Of a stretch of 10,134 bases of DNA, positions 6,449 to 10,134 are shown one piece after another. A model generated the notes under the pieces. The model was given only the letters and a program-made list of their open reading frames with translations, was not told the DNA's origin and ran no database searches. Numbering within the stretch: position 1 is the stretch's first letter; the number at the start of each line of letters is the position of its first letter. The translations under genes were made by a program, and so were the position numbers. The stretch is from Betaproteobacteria bacterium (GTDB taxonomy: Bacteria > Pseudomonadota > Gammaproteobacteria > Burkholderiales > SG8-41): assembly GCA_016177355.1 (NCBI GenBank), contig JACOVL010000005.1, forward strand, positions 1 through 10,134, in the 5' to 3' direction.

Positions 6449-7480
6449 ATGCTGGTGCTCGGCATCGAAACTTCCTGCGACGAAACCGGGGCCGCGCTCT
6501 ACGACAGCGGGCGCGGCCTGCTCGGCCACGCGCTCTACTCGCAAGTGGCGCTCCACGCCGACTATGGGGGGGTGGTGCCGGAGCTCGCCTCGCGCGACCA
6601 CATCCGCCGCACGCTGCCGCTCACGCAGGGATTGCTCGAGCAGTCCGGCTGCGGGACGCGGGACCTGGGCGCCGTTGCGTACACCGAGGGTCCGGGCCTT
6701 GCCGGCGCGCTGCTGGTGGGCGCCGCAATCGCTCACGGCCTCGCCTACGCGCTCAAGGTACCGGCGCTGGGGGTAAACCACCTGGAAGCCCACCTGCTCT
6801 CGCCGCTCCTGTCCGAGCCGGCGCCACGCTTTCCGTTCATCGCGCTGCTGGTCTCGGGCGGCCACACCCAGCTCGTGCGCGTCGCGGGCGTCGGGCAGTA
6901 CGAGTTGCTCGGCGAGACGGTGGACGACGCCGCGGGCGAGGCCTTCGACAAGAGCGCGAAGCTGCTGGGATTGGGCTATCCGGGCGGGCCCGCGCTCGCG
7001 CAGCTTGCGGAACGGGGGCGGGCGGGCAAGTTCCACCTGCCGCGCCCCATGCGCGCGAGCGATGACCTCAACTTCAGCTTCAGCGGGCTCAAGACCGCGG
7101 TGCTGACCGCGGTGCGCGGACGGACGCTGGACGAGCAGGCGCGCGCCGACCTGGCCGCCGAGATCGAGGCGGCGATCGTCGAGGTGCTCACCGGCAAGGC
7201 GCTCGCGGCGCTGGAGGACACGGGGTTGAGGCAGCTGGTCGTCGCCGGCGGCGTGGGAGCGAACCGCTCGCTCCGCGCCGGGATCTCCCGGGCCGCGGGC
7301 GGGCTCGGCTGCAGCGTGTTCTATCCCGAGCTCGAGTTCTGCACCGACAACGGCGCGATGATCGCCTTTGCAGCCGCGATGCGGCTGGAACACTCATCAC
7401 TCATCACTCATCACTCATCACTGGCATTTACAGTGCGTCCACGCTGGGACCTCGAGACGCTCGCGCCGCAATCCGCCTAG
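6449..7480 (+). CDS. tsaD: tRNA N6-adenosine threonylcarbamoyltransferase
   Basis: This 343-residue protein of the Kae1/TsaD/YgjD family transfers threonylcarbamoyl from its adenylate to A37 of ANN-decoding tRNAs. It acts with TsaB, TsaE and TsaC, none of which is in the window. Visible motifs are the start [19 protein letters not shown], the metal-binding HLEAH (His111 and His115), [52 protein letters not shown] and [12 protein letters not shown] with metal ligand Asp300. ATG 6449 is chosen over an in-frame TTG at 6440 because it gives the family's usual first residues. Near the C-terminus (residues 315-325) a 7-base DNA repeat encodes [11 protein letters not shown], just before the conserved [12 protein letters not shown] ending. 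The stop overlaps the plsY stop on CTAG. Confidence 0.97.
   Translation: MLVLGIETSCDETGAALYDSGRGLLGHALYSQVALHADYGGVVPELASRDHIRRTLPLTQGLLEQSGCGTRDLGAVAYTEGPGLAGALLVGAAIAHGLAYALKVPALGVNHLEAHLLSPLLSEPAPRFPFIALLVSGGHTQLVRVAGVGQYELLGETVDDAAGEAFDKSAKLLGLGYPGGPALAQLAERGRAGKFHLPRPMRASDDLNFSFSGLKTAVLTAVRGRTLDEQARADLAAEIEAAIVEVLTGKALAALEDTGLRQLVVAGGVGANRSLRAGISRAAGGLGCSVFYPELEFCTDNGAMIAFAAAMRLEHSSLITHHSSLAFTVRPRWDLETLAPQSA
7392..7422 (+). repeat. Heptamer tandem repeat (ACTCATC)4 inside tsaD
   Basis: Four perfect copies of ACTCATC (7392-7398, 7399-7405, 7406-7412, 7413-7419) are followed by a partial ACT. They are translated as [11 protein letters not shown] in the linker before the conserved TsaD ending. 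Gain or loss of one copy would shift the frame and replace the last roughly 18 residues. Confidence 0.95.
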
Positions 7481-8094
7481 GACGGCCCGGCGTTGCGGCC
7501 GCCGATCCTGCCCTCGGTGCCCGCGATGAGGTTGCGGATGTTGTCGCGGTGGCGCCACACCAGCAGAGCCGCAATGGCCGTCACCGCGATCGCCGGCTCG
7601 AGCGCGAGCCGCCCCATGCCGTGCAGGAAGTAGGCGAAAAACATCGCGAAAGCCGCAGACACCAGCGCGGCTAACGAGGAAATCCGAAAGAAGAATGCGA
7701 TGACGATCCAGGTCGCGACGGCACCCGCCGCCAGATAGAAATCGAGCGCGGCGAGCACGCCGAGCGTGGTCGACACGCCCTTGCCGCCCTGGAAACGGAA
7801 AAAAGCCGGCCACATGTGGCCCACCACGACCGCGACCGACGCCACGCCGACCGCAGCGGGCTCCGCGATAACGTGCTGCTGCGTCAGCATCACCGCAAAC
7901 CAGCCCTTGAGCGCATCGCCCGCCAGCGTCAGCGCCGCCGCGGCCCTGCGGCCGGTGCGCAGCACGTTGGTTGCGCCCGGGTTGCCGGAGCCGTAGCTGT
8001 GCGGATCGGGGAGCCGGAATGCGCGGCTCACCAGCACGGCGAACGAGATCGAGCCGATCAGGTACGCGAACAGGGCTGCAATCACCAGGGTCAT
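7477..8094 (-). CDS. plsY: Glycerol-3-phosphate acyltransferase (acyl-phosphate dependent)
   Basis: This 205-residue multi-pass inner-membrane enzyme transfers an acyl group from acyl-phosphate (made by PlsX) to glycerol-3-phosphate, giving lysophosphatidic acid, the first step of phospholipid synthesis. The three family motifs are present: [14 protein letters not shown] at 35-48, GGKGVSTT at 103-110 and [17 protein letters not shown] at 182-198. Between them lie hydrophobic segments fitting the usual five membrane helices (about 1-20, 55-75, 80-97, 112-137 and 140-178, the last two perhaps split). The length is normal. It meets tsaD tail to tail with a four-base overlap and is divergent from folB, a neighbourhood also known from other proteobacteria. 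The Shine-Dalgarno match is weak. Confidence 0.96.
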   Translation of the reverse strand: MTLVIAALFAYLIGSISFAVLVSRAFRLPDPHSYGSGNPGATNVLRTGRRAAAALTLAGDALKGWFAVMLTQQHVIAEPAAVGVASVAVVVGHMWPAFFRFQGGKGVSTTLGVLAALDFYLAAGAVATWIVIAFFFRISSLAALVSAAFAMFFAYFLHGMGRLALEPAIAVTAIAALLVWRHRDNIRNLIAGTEGRIGGRNAGPS

Positions 8095-8119
8095 GGGAAT
8101 TCACTTACAATTGCCGCTC

Positions 8120-8150
8120 ATTCTATCTGACCCCGACGTTTCAGGTTCAA
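8120..8150 (-). promoter_or_regulatory. Possible plsY promoter using a repeat unit as -35
   Basis: TAGAAT at 8120-8125 on the minus strand matches five of six -10 bases. TTGAAC at 8145-8150, which is the reverse complement of the first GGTTCAA repeat unit, matches four of six -35 bases, but with a long 19-base spacer. Initiation near 8113 would leave a leader of about 19 bases. The call is tentative. Confidence 0.3.
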
Positions 8151-8222
8151 GGTTCAAGGTTCAAGGTTCAAGGTTTGAGTGTCACTGTCCAACATTGAAC
8201 TTGGAACTTTTAACTTGGAACA
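8144..8222. repeat. Heptamer inverted repeat in the plsY-folB gap
   Basis: Four perfect copies of GGTTCAA (8144-8171) are followed by a 23-base loop and then four degenerate 7-base units of the reverse complement: TTGAACT, TGGAACT, TTTAACT and TGGAACA (8195-8222). Counting G-U pairs, the folB-strand RNA could form a stem of up to 28 positions with only a few mismatches. The right arm includes GGAA (8217-8220), the only Shine-Dalgarno candidate for folB, nine bases before its ATG. The element occupies most of the 135-base divergent region. Confidence 0.85.
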
Positions 8223-8229
8223 TTATTGA

Positions 8230-8586
8230 ATGGACACCATCTTCATCAGCGATTTGCGCGTGGACATGCTGATCGGCGTCTACGACTGGGAGCGCAAGGT
8301 GCCGCAGACAGTGCAGCTCGACCTCGAGATCGGCATCCCCGACGGCGGACGTCCGCGCAGCGACAGGATCAAGGAAACGATCGACTATGCCAAAGTCATC
8401 GAGCGCATCAAAACGTCGCTGCAGCAGAACCGCTTCCTCCTGGTCGAGCGCCTCGCCGAGCACCTCGCCGGGCTCGTGATGACGGAATTCAAGGCGCCGT
8501 GGGTCAAGGTGAGCGTCAGCAAGCTCGCGGTGGAGAAGGACGTGAAGCGCGTCGGCATCACCATCGAGAGAGGCACAAAGACGTGA
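8230..8586 (+). CDS. folB: Dihydroneopterin aldolase
   Basis: This 118-residue protein is an aldolase of folate synthesis that converts 7,8-dihydroneopterin to 6-hydroxymethyl-7,8-dihydropterin and glycolaldehyde. The length and sequence fit the family: FISDLRVDMLIGVYDWERKVPQ at the N-terminus with Glu21 near the substrate pocket, DYAKV with Tyr53, LVERLAEHLA with Glu73, and VSVSKLAVEKDVKRVGI with Lys98, the likely catalytic lysine. The ATG start is preceded by GGAA at 8217-8220, which lies within the right arm of the heptamer inverted repeat. Translation may therefore depend on how that RNA folds. It is divergent from plsY and convergent with xerD, and its stop codon lies in the first unit of the octamer element that fills the convergent gap. 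Confidence 0.95.
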   Translation: MDTIFISDLRVDMLIGVYDWERKVPQTVQLDLEIGIPDGGRPRSDRIKETIDYAKVIERIKTSLQQNRFLLVERLAEHLAGLVMTEFKAPWVKVSVSKLAVEKDVKRVGITIERGTKT

Positions 8587-8750
8587 AGCCGTGAGATCGT
8601 GAAGTCGGGAGGTCGGGAGATCGAAAAGACGTGAGATCGGGAAATCGGGAGATCGGGAGATCGAAAAGTATTTTTCCCTCTCCCCCTCTCACGCCCTGAC
8701 GCCCTCACGGAATCTGTCCCTCTCCCGCCCTATCGCGCTCCCGCTCTCCC
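8583..8750. repeat. Octamer-phased long imperfect palindrome between convergent folB and xerD
   Basis: Eleven consecutive 8-base units run from 8583 to 8670 with consensus G(T/G)GAGATC: for example GTGAGATC at 8591 and 8631, and GGGAGATC at 8615, 8647 and 8655. GAAAAGAC at 8623 and GAAAAGTA at 8663 mark a higher 40-base period. Ten pyrimidine-rich units in the same phase follow at 8671-8750 (for example TCTCCCCC, CCTCTCCC and GCTCTCCC), degenerate complements of the first arm. The centre is GAAAAGTATTTTTC. The element fills the whole convergent gap. With a T-run on either strand at the centre it could act as a bidirectional terminator. Confidence 0.85.
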
Positions 8751-8755
8751 GTCCT

Positions 8756-9652
<897 letters not shown>

Positions 9653-9731
9653 GCCCGATGATACCAACCGGGCAAGCCGGACAAGTGGTAAATTACGCTC
9701 GGGGCTTGTCACTACTGCAAGGGAGGAAACC
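9653..9731. promoter_or_regulatory. Divergent xerD / binding-protein control region
   Basis: This 79-base region must hold the promoters of both genes. GACAAG (9680-9685) and CTTGTC (9705-9710) form an inverted repeat around an AT-richer TAAATT (9689-9694). CAAGCC (9673-9678) and GGCTTG (9703-9708) form a second, overlapping one, suggesting a possible operator. A strong Shine-Dalgarno sequence, AGGGAGG, lies at 9720-9726 just before the ATG at 9732. No complete -35/-10 pair is convincing on either strand. Confidence 0.35.
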
Positions 9732-10134
9732 ATGACTCGTACCGCACGGTTCGTTTCAATACTTGTCGCATGCGCTTGTGTGACGGGTCCGGCGCTGGCG
9801 CAGAAGTACCCCGCCAGATCAGTACGCGTCATCGTTCCCCAGACGCCCGGCGATCCCTGCGACACCTTTGCCCGCTTGCTGGGCCAGCCTATGAGCGAGA
9901 GCCTCGGCCAGCCGCTGGTTGTCGACAACCGGCCCGGTGCGGGCGGCACGATCGGCCTGGCATTGGCCGCGAAGGCGCCCGCGGACGGCTACACCTTTGC
10001 CTGCGGGCAGGGCGGCAACTTGTCGGTCATTCCGCACACGATGAAAAACGTCCCTTACGACGCGCTGAAGGACTTCGCGCCGGTTGCGCTGATCGCGACC
10101 AACTATCTCGCGCTGGTGGTGCGCCCGGGTACCC
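9732..10134 (+). CDS. Bug/TctC-family periplasmic solute-binding protein, 3' end cut off
   Basis: The first 134 residues of a tripartite tricarboxylate-type receptor are present; about 190 more would be expected. Residues 1-24 form a Sec signal peptide ending ALA-Q. Mature sequence follows the family pattern: KYPARSVRVIVP, then DTFARLLGQPMSESLGQPLVVDNRPGAGGTIG, AADGYTF-like ADGYTF, and PYDALKDFAPVALIATNYLALVV. The usual glycine-rich ligand loop (commonly PFPPGG.D) reads PQTPGDPCDTFAR here, so ligand preference may differ. Such receptors deliver carboxylates or other small anions to a TctAB-type transporter or to sensors, and are greatly expanded in Burkholderiales, often as orphans. No transporter partner is visible. 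AGGGAGG gives a good ribosome binding site. Confidence 0.92.
   Translation, partial: MTRTARFVSILVACACVTGPALAQKYPARSVRVIVPQTPGDPCDTFARLLGQPMSESLGQPLVVDNRPGAGGTIGLALAAKAPADGYTFACGQGGNLSVIPHTMKNVPYDALKDFAPVALIATNYLALVVRPGT

Noticed and set aside
6407..7393. Minus-strand frame of 328 codons opposite tsaD
   Set aside because: Antisense to a fully motif-complete TsaD; no recognisable domain.
8144..8222. CRISPR array
   Set aside because: The units are 7 bases long, directly adjacent and without spacers, and there are no cas genes.
8583..8750. Insertion sequence remnant or MITE with terminal inverted repeats
   Set aside because: The internal sequence is entirely 8-base units. No flanking target duplication was found and no transposase fragment is present.
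9653..9949. 99-codon N-terminal extension of xerD
   Set aside because: It overlaps the start of the divergent binding-protein gene, lacks recombinase similarity, and the shorter form has the exact family length.

Overview
The window looks like a GC-rich betaproteobacterial chromosome, most likely Burkholderiales-type. Three things suggest this: a Bug/TctC-family periplasmic binding protein at the right edge, an RpoD with a long Lys/Ala/Arg-rich N-terminal extension, and a macromolecular-synthesis operon with yqeY inserted between rpsU and dnaG. Nearly all the DNA is core housekeeping sequence. No phage, transposase, CRISPR or RNA genes were seen.

Left half (minus strand, read right to left from about 6.4 kb): rpsU, yqeY, dnaG and rpoD, followed after only 21 bases by a caspase-like (peptidase C14) protein whose 3' end runs off the window. 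This is the classic operon coupling translation (ribosomal protein bS21), replication priming (primase) and transcription initiation (sigma-70). A hairpin with a T-rich tail follows rpsU. Consensus TATAAT boxes lie just before rpsU, dnaG and rpoD, so the operon probably has one main promoter, one attenuator and two internal promoters. The middle of dnaG is much poorer in GC than the DNA around it.

Right half: tsaD (tRNA t6A synthesis) is divergent from rpsU and meets plsY (acyl-phosphate glycerol-3-phosphate acyltransferase) tail to tail on a shared CTAG. plsY is divergent from folB (dihydroneopterin aldolase), and folB converges on xerD (chromosome dimer resolution recombinase). A divergently oriented, 3'-truncated Bug/TctC solute receptor closes the window.

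The most unusual content lies at the gene borders. Four places carry short repeats of strict 7- or 8-base period: 6073-6160 (8 bases), 7392-7422 (7 bases, inside the end of tsaD), 8144-8222 (7 bases, before folB) and 8583-8750 (8 bases, between folB and xerD). Three of the four are arranged as long imperfect palindromes, with one arm made of units and the other of their degenerate reverse complements. The two octamer elements share unit sequences (CCCTNACG), which suggests a dispersed repeat family used as terminators or leader structures. This is the main candidate for something undescribed here.
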